Source of the DNA: Oppiella nova
Taxonomy: Eukaryota; Arthropoda; Arachnida; Sarcoptiformes; Oppiidae
DNA length: 20,595 nucleotides
Reading direction: 5' to 3'
Assembly: GCA_905397405.1 (NCBI GenBank)
Contig: CAJPVJ010000771.1
Span: 1 to 20,595, forward strand
Shown: positions 10,255 to 20,260 of the stretch, piece by piece
Position numbering within the stretch: the stretch's first letter is position 1
How the letters are laid out: every line of letters begins with the position of its first letter
Position numbers and translations under genes: made by a program
The notes under the pieces: model-generated
What the model was told of the DNA's origin: nothing
The model's input: the letters and a program-made list of their open reading frames with translations, nothing else
Database searches by the model: none

Positions 10255-11933
10255 TCAGTTTCTATTGTGTTGGGGCTGGAGTTGTGGTCCTTTGAATCGT
10301 CGGGTATCACCACCTGCGCCGCGATTGAAACCACCACCGCCTCGGTTTCGGTATCCGCCGCCCGAATAGCCTCTGTAACCATAGCCTCCACGGCCGCGAC
10401 CATAGCCTATGCGCCGGTAACTGAGAGGCACTCCAAAAGTCTCAGAATTCAGTTTACGTTCGGCCTTCCAGTCGATGCGCTGAACATTTCTGCACAAAGA
10501 GATGGACACAATTATTAGGCGAGAAAACATCAAACAGTAGCCAACAGTGCAACAAATTCTGACCCCTTTTCGCGCTCCAGTGCTTCACAGCTGATGGTAT
10601 CGAAGAAAGACTTGGTTTTGTCGTAGTGATCCGAATCCACGCCATCTTTCTCCCCATTAGTCGAGCCATCGTTGTTGGCGTTGGTCTCGGGTTTGTCTTC
10701 TTCTCTGGGCTGTACATCACTGGAGTTGCCGTCGAGTTTCAAACGAGTCAACTGCTTCTCCATCTCCGAGAACTCCTCAAATCCCTTCTCGAAATCGAAT
10801 TCCTTATCGAATTTCAAGGGCTCTTTGGGGACTCTGTTCTGGTTTGGAATCCGATTCTGTGAACCCCTCTGGGACTGGGGTCGCGATTGAAGTGGAGGTC
10901 GGCGCTGACCAATGCCTCCGTCTCTGGCGTTGAATTGTCTGTTATAACCACCAAAACGATTGTTGGTCTGCATCTGCATTGGCTGCGAATGATTGCTATT
11001 TTGCCGGTAATTGTTCTGTTGTTGTCCACCAGAGCCTCGTCTGTTGTGCCCATAAGAGTAGTTCTGATGATAGCCCTGTTGACCGCCAGGGCCGCCGCCA
11101 CCACCACCACCACCTCGACGGTATTGATGGGGTTGTGGGGCCCCTCCTCGGTCTCGGTCTCTGTCCATCACTCTGTCATTCTTCTTGTGATTCTCTTTGC
11201 TTTGCGTAGGTTTCGAGGCATTCATCTGAGCGGCCAATGTTTCCGAGTGAGGGCTGTGTCGGTGCTGTTGAGCGCCAGTAGGCGTTGAGTTCTGTGACCG
11301 CGAGTCGTTAGAAGCGGTGGACTTGAAGGCGCCCATCGTTAGAGAGTTGATAGCATTTTGGCCCGAAGTGAAAGCCGGTGCAGCCGAGCGTTGGCCTGAA
11401 TTGGCGCTGATAGCGGTGTTCGTATTGCCGGACATCTGCGGGAATGTCGTCGACGGAAACGTTGCGCCAGAAGTAGACGTCGAGTGCTATTCAGAGATAC
11501 AGACAATCGTTGTTAGTATGAGTGACAGGAAGTGACAGTCAATGAGACGCACGGCTTGAATAATGGCCGGATCTGCGAGTCCGGGGGCTATACTGGCCGG
11601 TGGGTCGTCTACTATCAGATCCTTGATATCGCCGGCTCTGAAGATTATGTACTCAAAGATCTCATCCCTTGGCGGCACTTGTCGTTCAGCGGACCGGTCT
11701 TCAGTGCCATACGAGCGCACTGTCCGTACAATCAGTCAATGGATCAGTGAAAGGGTCAATGGATGGATCAATGGGTGAATGGATCAACAAATCCAATCAA
11801 CGGACATACCTTTCGACAGAGCAATCGTCGACTCTTTGGGGTCAATAGTGTAGAGTATGCCTTCATAGCGTATCTCGGACTTGGATATAAGCGATATCTT
11901 ACAGCCGAGGAATGGTGTGGTTGCCATCGCCAT
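10255..11933 (-). CDS. LSM14: LSM14 / trailer hitch mRNP protein
   Basis: The family (Scd6, RAP55, CAR-1, Tral) acts in P-bodies and germ granules, repressing translation and promoting decapping through DDX6 and EDC4 contacts. Exons on the minus strand: 11933-11810, 11719-11553, 11486-10564 and 10489-10255, giving 482 residues. Residues 1-95 are the divergent LSm domain ([61 protein letters not shown]). An S/Q/N-rich linker with RGG-type stretches follows. The FDF motif is at ~320 ([17 protein letters not shown]), the FFD box at ~385 ([12 protein letters not shown]) and the TFG box at ~412-425 ([15 protein letters not shown]), with a Gly/Arg/Tyr-rich tail. Exon phases (1, 0, 2) join without frame breaks. 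The first ATG gives [10 protein letters not shown]; a second in-frame ATG follows two codons later. Intron 2 has a weak GTGCGT donor. The gene diverges from TAF4. Confidence 0.93.
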
Positions 11934-12707
11934 CAGCACTCAAAGACAGTATCACTGATTGATAGGCACACTAAACACCAAATGAATGGATCAGTGGATC
12001 AATGGATGAATGTGTGGACACAATAGCAGTCACACAGTGAACAGCGCTCTCAGTAACAGTCAATACATACAATGAATACAGACCTGAGGCTCACTTCAGC
12101 ATATAATATACAGTATAGTGTAGTGTTGAGCACAACTCGAGACGAACAAATGAGACCAATAGCTGCGGTCAACACATCTCTTATGCTCTTCAAGTGTCGA
12201 GCGCTGCACTCGAGCTCAATGTCACACATCCAGCCATTCATCAATTACGTGCACATCGTATGCATTGAGTTTGATTCAAATACAAGCCTACAGTGGACTC
12301 TATTAAATGAGTTGGTGGTCGAGTCAAGTGGACCGTCAATGTGAGCACAATTGGCACTGCATTGGCTGAGCAGTGACTGTTTGGTAGACATTGAACTGGG
12401 AGTATGTGTTGGGTTTACACGACATGAAAGTCAATCACAATTAGGTAGCAATAGGTGAGGCATAGTGTGTGTTAGTGTATGTATGCGACCAGTGATGGCA
12501 CCAAACGAATGTGTCAATTGATGCCAGTGTACGTACAGTACAGTATTATACACACTGTAGTGTTGGCTAATACTGTATCCAAGTCTATGACTGTGAGTGT
12601 GTGTGAGTGCTCCAGCAGTGGTAGTACTGGCATTGGTGTTGACTGGCATACAGTGTGACTGTAGTACACTGTACTGTACTGTACTGTATGATGCATTTGA
12701 TGGCAAA
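11934..12707. promoter_or_regulatory. Shared divergent spacer of LSM14 and TAF4
   Basis: These 774 bp separate the LSM14 and TAF4 start codons, so both promoters and 5' UTRs probably lie here. It has degenerate ATGGATCA/GAATG repeats (about 11980-12015), a TATAATATACAG segment near 12103-12114 and TACAGTACAGTATTATAC near 12536. An ACTGT array ends about 20 bases before the TAF4 ATG. Positions of transcription starts cannot be read from the sequence. Confidence 0.45.
12668..12687. repeat. ACTGT pentanucleotide array next to the TAF4 start
   Basis: Four tandem ACTGT units sit directly upstream of the TAF4 initiation codon (ATG at 12708), in the presumed 5' UTR or core promoter. The motif is the reverse complement of the ACAGT array at 7564-7593. 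Confidence 0.8.
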
Positions 12708-15425
12708 ATGGCGTCAACGCAAAAGTCATTTGAAGAGATGCTGTCCTCAGAAGTAGACGAGTCTGAGATCACAGCTCTCGTGGGATCTCTCTCTCAACTC
12801 GAACACAAACCACTCGCCACCAAGACTTCACTCACCCCTCTCACGCCCGTCCCCATCACCCCCACCCCTGTCCACAGTGTCAACAGTGGCAACAGTGCAG
12901 TGTCTGCAGCACTCGTAGTCAACCACAACCACAACAATCAACACACACTACACGCTCTACAGACTGTCCCTTCGGTGCCCAACACTGGCATCACTTCCAT
13001 GACTGACGCCAACACTCACCACAAGCTGAAGATCATGACTCCCATGACTAACACCACGAACAACACCATCAATAACACTCAGAATAGTACCACGAATTCA
13101 AACATTAATTTAAGTGTCAATAATAATAGCATTAATAATAATAACAACAATAAAGGATTGGTGGCATCGCTTCCAGGAGCTGTTCCGGCCAGTGGTTACA
13201 TATCGCAAGTGACCACTGCTTCGGTAAGTGTTGTAATGTGATGAATATGACAGCAATGGTAACTGTAATGCCTTATGTCTCATGTGTTGACTGTCACCGT
13301 CAGAACGCATCCATGAATTCGGTGACGACTGGTGTGGCGGCCAATCAGATCATCAAGAATGCGATTCAAGTGTCGGCGATGGCTAACGGGAGTCCGACGT
13401 CCTCTCCGTCTCCATTACAACAATCACTGCGAGGGCCGACCCCGACCTCCATCTCTTTGAGTGCAATAACGCCGTCTCTAGTGATCACTCCCAACAAGAC
13501 GGCACCCAATGTGGGCGTCGGTGTGGCGCCCAAACCCGGACAGACATTACTTATCGCCACCACAAAAGACGGTCCAATGATAGTGCAGCCGTCGGGCAAC
13601 CCATTGCCCCAACAGAGCCTTAACAGCGGTGCCGACGCCACCAACAGTGCCGTCACCACGTCATCGGTGGTTACAATCGCATCGAGGAATATGGTGTCGT
13701 CTATGGCCAACTCGGGCTCACAGCAGCCCAACCTTATGCAGCAGTTGGTGGCCAACCATCCCAACCAAATCCAGTTCCAATTGGTGACGAACGTGAACCC
13801 CGCTAGTCGGCCCCCACCCGCCAACCCCAATATGGGCCCCAATGCACGCACTTTGGCCCCACGGGTTGTACAGCTGCCCTCCAATGTTCGACTCACGCAA
13901 CAACTTCTCAGACCCGGAGGTACTCCCTCTTTTGGACAGGTATGTGTTTCGCACGATTACATAGTCTATTGCTTGTAATGTACGGCAATTGTAAGAGTAT
14001 TACTGTTTAGGGGACGATAACATTGCCGTCAAACCTGGTGAGGGCCGGCACTATATTCGTGAAGACGGAAAATGGTCAGGTGCATATGGTGAACGTGGCG
14101 CCCCCTCCCACGTCCAACGCCCAAACCCCTTCTAATCTGCCGAACGCCACCACATATCGCTTGCAAGTGCCCACCACTGGGGCCCCCACACCGACCACCG
14201 GCATCAGGAATATGATTCCCAATCAACACATCGTTTTGCCCGTTTCGATGCCGGGCGCACAGCACCGGGCGACCCAACCCGGGGCCCCGCAGTCACTGAA
14301 CACACAGTTGCACATCTCGACCGCTGCGGCCAACCAACAGGCGGCCACCACTCCCTCACAGATGTCTCCCAACACCGCCAAAAAGAAATGCAAGAATTTT
14401 CTGTCGACTTTGATCCGGTTGGCCAGCGATCAGCCCCCGAATGTGGCCAATAATGTCAAGAATCTAATCCAAGGCCTTATTGTAAGTGAGAGCCAACACC
14501 TGCAACGACTGCATGTATTGATCTCATTGTCTCCATAGGACGATGCAATACAACCCGAAGACTTCACTAATCAATTGCAACGCGAACTCAACTCTTCCCC
14601 TCAGCCCTGTTTAGTACCATTTCTTAAGGTATTTATTGACTGAATGCCTATTCATTGAATGCTGAATGCCTCTAATGTGTTGAACTGTTACGGCCACAGA
14701 AAAGTCTGCCATACCTGAGGTTCTCGTTAATGCAAAAGGAGCTGACGATTGAGGGCGTGAGACCACCACCTAATGGGACGGTAACGCTGCCGCCGCACTC
14801 GCAACATATTCCGCAGATTCAGGTAATGGTGTGAACAGTGATATGACTGCAATGATTGCAATAACGCTGACTATGTCTATGTCTATGTCTATGTCTATGT
14901 CTGTATTTGACAAAAGATCGCTCAAACGCCACGACCGGGAGTGACACAAACGGTCCGTTTATTAACACCGATGGGCGGACTGATGGCGGCGACGGCCGGT
15001 CAGGCGACCACTGTTTTGACACCAATCCAACAGACTTCAGCACAACGACTTCAAGCCCCGCAGAATGTGGTGCGAACACCAACCGCGCCCACAACCAGCA
15101 CATCCCGGAGCTCATCGAAATCGAGTTCATCGAGAGCTCGAGTGAGTGCACAGAAAGACAAGGAAAAGAAGAACAACTTCTCGTCCACTCTTCGCGACGA
15201 TGACGACATCAATGACGTGGCGGCGATGGGAGGCGTCAACCTTCAGGAGGAGAGTCAACGCATACTATCGAATGCTGAGACTGTGGGCCAGCAGATCAGG
15301 TCCTGTAAAGATGAAGACTTTCTGTTCACCACTCCATTACATAAAAGGATTAACGAAATCGGTATTGAATTTAAAAGACATTGTTTTGTTATACAATTAA
15401 TTAATTCAATGATTGATTTGTTTGT

Positions 15426-15460
<35 letters not shown>

Positions 15461-16311
15461 TTCATTCATTCATTGAATGTCTGATCAATAACAGCAAATA
15501 AGTATGGATTGGATGAGTGCTCTCCTGAAGTGGTATCACTTGTCTCGCATGCTATTCAGGAAAGACTGAAAACATTGGTCGAGAAATTAGGAGTGATAGC
15601 TGAGCACCGGCAGGAACAGATCAAGGCATTGACACACTCTTACTCTTGAACACATGAGTACTTGTTGTTGACAGTCATTGTTTGCTTGATTAGAGTTATG
15701 GCAACTACGAAGTGGTGCAGGACGTGAAGGGACAGACGACTTTCCTACAAGAATTGGATCGAATAGAGAAGCGTAGACATGAAGAACAGGAGCGGGAGGT
15801 TCTGATTAAAGCGGCCAAAGTATGCGTTGTGTGGATGTAGTGTAGTGTATGTGTTGGTTGTGCTGACAATGTGTTTGCTTGTTGTGTATAGAGTCGGTCT
15901 AAAGCTGACGATCCGGACCACATCGCCATCAAACAGAGGGCCAAAGAGATGCAGAGACAGGAGTTGGAAGAGTTGCGACAACGCGAGGCCAATGAGACGG
16001 CATTACAGGCCATCGGAATGCCGAAGAAGCGGCTGAAGACGAGTTTCAATTCGATGTCCGTTTCGTCCAACAATTCGTTCTTAAGTCCGGCGACCAATTC
16101 AGGCCTTAACTCATTCCCATTGAACTCTCAGACACCCCTTAAACCGGTATGTGCTCTACAGTAGTGTTGATGTACTCATTGAATGGATGTATTGATGTAT
16201 TGACAGATGAGACGTATAAAACGGGTCAGTCTGAAGGACTTGCATTTCCTGATGGAAATGGAAAAGGACACCGTTAGGAGACCTATGCTCTACAAGGCTT
16301 ACCTCAAATGA
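12708..16311 (+). CDS. TAF4: Transcription initiation factor TFIID subunit 4
   Basis: TAF4 pairs with TAF12 through a histone fold and is a core TFIID subunit in the nucleus. Ten exons: 12708-13223, 13304-13939, 14011-14481, 14539-14628, 14700-14822, 14917-15361, 15495-15625, 15694-15819, 15892-16146 and 16207-16311, giving 965 residues. The N-terminus has the family motif SSEVDESEITALVGSL, then a long S/T/P/N/Q-rich activator-interaction region. The TAFH/NHR1 domain spans ~508-600 (KCKNFLSTLIRLASDQPP, FTNQLQRELNSSPQP, LPYLRFSLMQKEL). The histone-fold and TAF4 C-terminal domain run from ~745 to the end (YGLDECSPEVVSLVSHAIQE, RLKTLVEKLGVIAEHR, KEMQRQELEELRQREAN, LQAIGMPKKR), closing with RPMLYKAYLK. 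Eight of nine introns are phase 0 (intron 6 is phase 1). Intron 5 ends in an unusual AAAAG acceptor, and intron 7 needs a GC donor (AAG|GCATTG). The start is AAAATGGCG. Confidence 0.93.
14871..14900. repeat. CTATGT hexanucleotide array in TAF4 intron 5
   Basis: Five perfect CTATGT units end 16 bases before TAF4 exon 6 (14917). They supply most of the pyrimidines where a polypyrimidine tract is expected. Confidence 0.9.
15425..15460. repeat. TTTA tetranucleotide array in TAF4 intron 6
   Basis: Nine TTTA units, followed by three TTCA units, lie about 35 bases upstream of the TAF4 exon 7 acceptor. The array is T-rich and may act as the polypyrimidine tract. Confidence 0.9.
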
Positions 16312-16994
16312 CCTCAAATGCCACTCTTTTGTCTCATTTATTCTGATTTCATACCAGATATGCTTTATATGAATACAAGAATTGTTCAAAACTATTGGTA
16401 CAGTACCGGTAGTCTTATTTAAAGCCATTTCAATGATTTGTTCGACAGATTATGTAAAATATAGCAAACATAGTGTAAAAAGGAGACAATTTGATACAAC
16501 TATTGATTCATTCATTGAGAATATAGCCCATGTTTACTCAAATTAGGGTAAATCTTATAAATATATAAATATATTATTATTCATAAGTCTAAAGTCTATA
16601 TAAATACCATTAAATATATTGTATATGATGTGAAATTGATTGTTGTCTTAACCTTACCATTGAAATCATTTGAATCATTGTTTCGGTGACAACAGTTTCT
16701 AATGAATATATTATGAATCAGAAATAATTATATTGATTGTTGATAATTAAGTTAAAATAGTGATCAAGATTGTTTTTGACAATTTGTTGAATAAATTTAT
16801 ATCAAATTATCGCACGATTTGTCCATTTATTTGAGAGAAAGAGAGAACATTGTGTTGAAAGTGGCGCTACTCTCACAACACACACACAGTGTGACACACA
16901 TGGCATTCACGTGTCTATAGTATTGACAAACAAAACACCGATTGTTTGGTGTATTGATAGAGTGGAGTGACTGTGAAGTCGTGCCAAACAATCA
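16312..16994. other. TAF4 3' UTR and OSGEP upstream region
   Basis: AT-rich, no coding signal. AATAAA at 16790-16795 is the first canonical poly(A) signal after the TAF4 stop, implying a 3' UTR of about 500 bases. The 200 bases before the OSGEP ATG are less AT-rich, with an (AC)n/GTGTGACACAC segment near 16880-16900, and probably hold the OSGEP promoter. Confidence 0.5.
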
Positions 16995-18424
16995 ATGGTC
17001 ATATCATTAGGCTTTGAGGGCAGCGCTAATAAGTTGGGCATTGGTGTCGTCAGAGATGGACACGTGTTGTCTAATCCAAGACTTACTTACATCACACCAA
17101 TAGGAGAGGGTATGTGTTGTGGTGACTGACTGTACAGCGATTGTGATGATTGTAAGTGATATCTGATCCTATGGTGACACTCGAGGTTTTGAGCCGCGAA
17201 AGACAGCCCAACACCATCGGACACATATCCACGCATTGCTGTCTCGAGCACTGAAGGAGGCGGGGGTGAGGGGTGAGGACGTGGATGTGATGGCTTACAC
17301 GAAGGGGCCGGGAATGGGCGCACCTCTCGTCTCAGTGGCGGTCGTCGCGCGAACTTTGGCTCAACTTTGGGACAAACCTTTGATTGGAGTCAACCATTGC
17401 ATCGCTCGTGAGTCCATGCAATCGATGGCAACCATTGAATGATTGAATCAATGAATTAATGGCAGACATAGAGATGGGTCGACAGGTGACAGGAGCCAAG
17501 AACCCGACGGTGCTATACGTGAGCGGAGGTAACACTCAAGTGATTGCTTACAGTCATCGCCGGTACCGCATATTTGGCGAGACTCTGGACATTGCCGTTG
17601 GGAACTGTTTGGACCGATTTGCCCGAGTATTACAAGTAATGCACATTTGTGTCCATTATTTGCATTGCAATTGTCTCTAATGGTAACTAATGGTAATGAT
17701 GATGATTATGATGACAGTTGTCTAACGATCCCAGTCCTGGCTATAACATTGAGCAGTTGGCCAAGAAGTAAGCCGCAACTGATCGTATATTAATAGCAAG
17801 TATTCCCTTTGATAACACTTACGACTACTACTCTTAGAGGACACAAGTTTGTGGCGCTTCCGTATGTCATCAAAGGGATGGACCTCTCGTTTTCGGGTTT
17901 ACTTTCGTTTATAGAAGTATTGTTTGGTTTTTTGATTCAATTATTTATTCATTTATTTAACAACTAATAGCTTATAATACAGTAGAGAGTGATTCTCGAT
18001 ACAAATTGAATGAATAGTACATTGTATTGATTGCAATGAATGTCTAAATGTACAGAAAAGAGCGCAACAATGGATCCAAAGTGGAGAATACAGTGCCGAA
18101 GACCTGTGCTATTCGCTACAGGAGACGGTGTTCGCAATGCTGGTCGAGACCACTGAGAGGGCTATGGCTCACACCAACTCTTCGGAAGTGCTGGTCGTGG
18201 GAGGTGTCGGATGTAATCTAAGACTCCAACAAATGATGGCAATTATGGCTCAAGAGAGAGGCGCTCAGGTGTTTGCCACAGACGACCGCTATTGCATAGA
18301 CAACGGAGCAATGATCGCACATACCGGTGCTCTCATGTACGAGTCGGGACAAGTGACTGATTGGGAGCACACGTTCTGCACACAGAGGTACCGGACCGAC
18401 GAGGTGGAGGTGACGTGGAGGTGA
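16995..18424 (+). CDS. OSGEP: tRNA N6-adenosine threonylcarbamoyltransferase, KEOPS catalytic subunit
   Basis: Kae1/OSGEP/Qri7/TsaD family; within KEOPS it transfers threonylcarbamoyl to A37 of ANN-decoding tRNAs (t6A). Exons: 16995-17109, 17186-17407, 17466-17635, 17718-17767, 17838-17916 and 18056-18424, giving 334 residues (human 335). Visible motifs: N-terminal [48 protein letters not shown] with metal ligands His109 and His113; [53 protein letters not shown]; and CIDNGAMIA with Asp294. The end is [13 protein letters not shown]. All introns are GT-AG, and the His113 codon is split by intron 2. The protein lacks any mitochondrial targeting extension, which fits the cytosolic/nuclear KEOPS form rather than OSGEPL1. 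It lies in tandem behind TAF4 and converges on CPSF4. Confidence 0.96.
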
Positions 18425-18538
18425 TGGCCGTCAACCATGTAATCAATGATGTAATGAATGAATGAATGAAATGATTATAATTTTAATGAAACGTTTGGTT
18501 CATTCAAATGAAAGAGTCATTCAATGTGTGCATTGAGT
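18425..18538. other. 114-bp gap between convergent OSGEP and CPSF4
   Basis: Both 3' UTRs must end here or overlap. On the minus strand, ATTAAA (18487-18482) about 52 bases past the CPSF4 stop is a plausible poly(A) signal. On the plus strand I see no AATAAA or ATTAAA before the CPSF4 coding region, so OSGEP either uses a variant hexamer or its transcript runs antisense into CPSF4. Confidence 0.5.
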
Positions 18539-19525
18539 CTAATTGTCTGCATTGGAGTCTCGTTTGGTTTGCAGTTCTTTGAGAGCACTGCTGAGGAATG
18601 CGAGATGTCCTTTCGGACACTTGTTGGCGTAGTGACCCTTTTCGCCACACTTGAAACACGTCACCTGATCCAGGGGTCGGTACACCCTTTCCTTTTGGTC
18701 TTTGCTGTTGTCTGCGCTCTGATTCTTGACGTGGTTTCTGTCGAAATTGAAATGAGTTTCACTACTATTGACGGCCACTGAAGACATTTGGATGATTGGG
18801 ACGGCGTTGTGGTTGGCTGTGGAGGGCATGTGGTGTTGATTCTGGTGTTGGTTGTGGTGCTGTTCCTGCAGTTGGTTCAGCTTATGCTGAATGGCTTCCT
18901 CGCGTTGTTCGGCAGTCATAGCGGGGCACTGATATATCTTGTGTCCCGATTCGTTGCAGTAGTGGCACACGACGGCCCCCTTCTTCTGAGTCAACTGATC
19001 CGAACTGATGGGCAGATCGAAGCGCATGTGAACGTACTTACAGTCGGGGCCGTCGGCACAGAAGCCGCAGATGTAGTTAAGACACGCCACGCGACGGGTG
19101 TGTCGGTGGCGACAGTTGGGGCCGTGTCTGCAGAAGCCGCGGTCATACCAGGGACAGTCTCGCACCTTAGACTCGGGGTCGATGTGGAGGAAGGGACACT
19201 CCTTGTTACTGCACGCGTGGAAGCGGCTGTAGAAGTAGCACTCTGGCATCTTAGACATGTCGTACTCGTGCAGGAATTCGCAGAGATCTCCCTTTTTGCA
19301 CAGACCTCGCAGCCAATGCTTACACACCACTGTCCGGTCGGGCTTTATGTGTCGGTACGGACACATGGCTGCCCGCGCGCACGACCCGCGCAAGTGAAAC
19401 AAACACGTGGCCGCACCCGACTTGTCCATCCCCGCGAAGGGCAGGGGAAGGGCGCCGATCTGCTCCTCGAGGTCGCGCTCGATGTCGAACGATAGGCCGT
19501 CCACTGCGGCCACGATCTCCTCCAT
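18539..19525 (-). CDS. CPSF4: Cleavage and polyadenylation specificity factor 30-kDa subunit
   Basis: CPSF30 (Drosophila clipper, yeast Yth1) recognises the AAUAAA signal with WDR33 during pre-mRNA 3' processing. A single uninterrupted frame encodes 328 residues. Five CCCH zinc fingers lie in order at C41-H59, C68-H86, C96-H114, C124-H142 and C148-H166. Two CCHC zinc knuckles follow at C187-C200 (CHYCNESGHKIYQCP) and C290-C303 (CFKCGEKGHYANKCP), separated by a Q/H/N-rich linker. Human CPSF4 has one knuckle; two are known in insect clipper, so the layout is invertebrate-like. The start ATG (19525-19523) begins MEEIVAAVDGLSFDIE, the usual family N-terminus, so the frame looks full length. No key Cys or His is missing. 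It is the only intronless gene in the window. Confidence 0.96.
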   Translation of the reverse strand: MEEIVAAVDGLSFDIERDLEEQIGALPLPFAGMDKSGAATCLFHLRGSCARAAMCPYRHIKPDRTVVCKHWLRGLCKKGDLCEFLHEYDMSKMPECYFYSRFHACSNKECPFLHIDPESKVRDCPWYDRGFCRHGPNCRHRHTRRVACLNYICGFCADGPDCKYVHMRFDLPISSDQLTQKKGAVVCHYCNESGHKIYQCPAMTAEQREEAIQHKLNQLQEQHHNQHQNQHHMPSTANHNAVPIIQMSSVAVNSSETHFNFDRNHVKNQSADNSKDQKERVYRPLDQVTCFKCGEKGHYANKCPKGHLAFLSSALKELQTKRDSNADN

Positions 19526-19885
19526 TGTGCGGCAGAGGGTTAGTGTTGGCAGTCGTGTGGAGTGTGGGAAGTGGTGGTCGACACAAGTGACAGCTTATGA
19601 GAGACGTTGGGTGGCGCTGGCGGTCAGGCGACAGTCAGTCACAGCAGTAATGGTCGGCAAAGAGGGCACGGATTTGATTGGTGTCCGCTTTGACGGCAAT
19701 CCTATCACAACATTCACAACAATTTACGATCACTTCAATGAAGACACACCGATGGGCTGCACAACAATTACGTCCACTTATTACCAAACTTATTAGGATT
19801 GGGACGAACAACCCACGAACACAAATACATAACGCTTTTAGGTGTGTGCGGTCACTATTACAGTGGTCTACACCCTACAGGTCAC
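19526..19885. other. CPSF4 upstream spacer
   Basis: The first 150 bases have higher GC and probably hold the CPSF4 promoter and 5' UTR. A short plus-strand frame from 19650 to 19796 (about 48 codons) has no similarity I recognise and no splice signals that would extend it, so I do not call it a gene. Confidence 0.45.
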
Positions 19886-19996
19886 AAGGGATCCCTTTTC
19901 CCTTAAACTTGCCTTTCCCTTCCCAATCCCTTAAGGGAACGGGAAGGGAAGGGGAATCAGAAATCATATACGGGAAGGGAAAGGGATTCCCTTTTT
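19886..19996. repeat. Cluster of AAGGGA/TCCCTT palindromes
   Basis: Three self-complementary blocks lie in about 110 bp. AAGGGATCCCTT is at 19886-19897. A 42-base abutting inverted repeat centred on CTTAAG occupies 19912-19953 (arms of 21, matching at 18). AAGGGATTCCCTT starts at 19981. One strand alternates between purine-rich and pyrimidine-rich runs built on the same AAGGG unit. Confidence 0.75.
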
Positions 19997-20010
19997 GGAT
20001 GTAAGGGATG

Positions 20011-20030
20011 TTAGGTTAGGTTAGGTTAGG
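20011..20030 (+). repeat. Four TTAGG telomere-type repeats
   Basis: Four perfect TTAGG units in tandem, the canonical arthropod telomere repeat. On their right they directly touch a run of seven T (20031-20037), which on the minus strand is a poly(A) tract. On the left they meet non-telomeric sequence, so this is an interstitial array. Confidence 0.9.
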
Positions 20031-20037
20031 TTTTTTT

Positions 20038-20260
20038 CCTTGGGCCAGCAGTAAGGGGACTGACCCATACTGATAGTCAATTTATTTGATTTCTGATAAA
20101 TTGAATACAAATAATATAATACAAGTAATTAATAAAATAGTAAATGAGTCATAATTATGGCGTCGCGTCAGGCGTTATATAATTAATTACAGAAAACAAA
20201 TAAGTATAATGAAGAGTCAAATATAATGAAATATGACGCCTTTGCTAATGGATATAGGCG
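20038..20260 (-). other. LINE 3' untranslated region
   Basis: Non-coding, AT-rich in the middle, with GGCGTC/GACGCC words repeated near 20160-20176, 20233 and 20254-20270. Such a 3' UTR may contain the structure recognised by the element's reverse transcriptase, but no fold is certain. Confidence 0.5.

Noticed and set aside
12597-12707. Possible N-terminal extension of TAF4 from an upstream in-frame ATG
   Set aside because: The extension looks like a translated promoter microsatellite, and the family N-terminus begins at the ATG at 12708, which has a better start context.
13366-13896. Minus-strand open frame of 176 codons
   Set aside because: Antisense shadow of TAF4 exon 2, with no recognisable domain.
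18788-19495. Plus-strand open frame of 235 codons
   Set aside because: Mirror of the CPSF4 zinc-finger exon, with hydrophobic composition produced by antisense reading of Cys/His codons.
19650-19796. Small plus-strand gene divergent from CPSF4
   Set aside because: About 48 codons, no similarity, no supporting splice or conservation signal.
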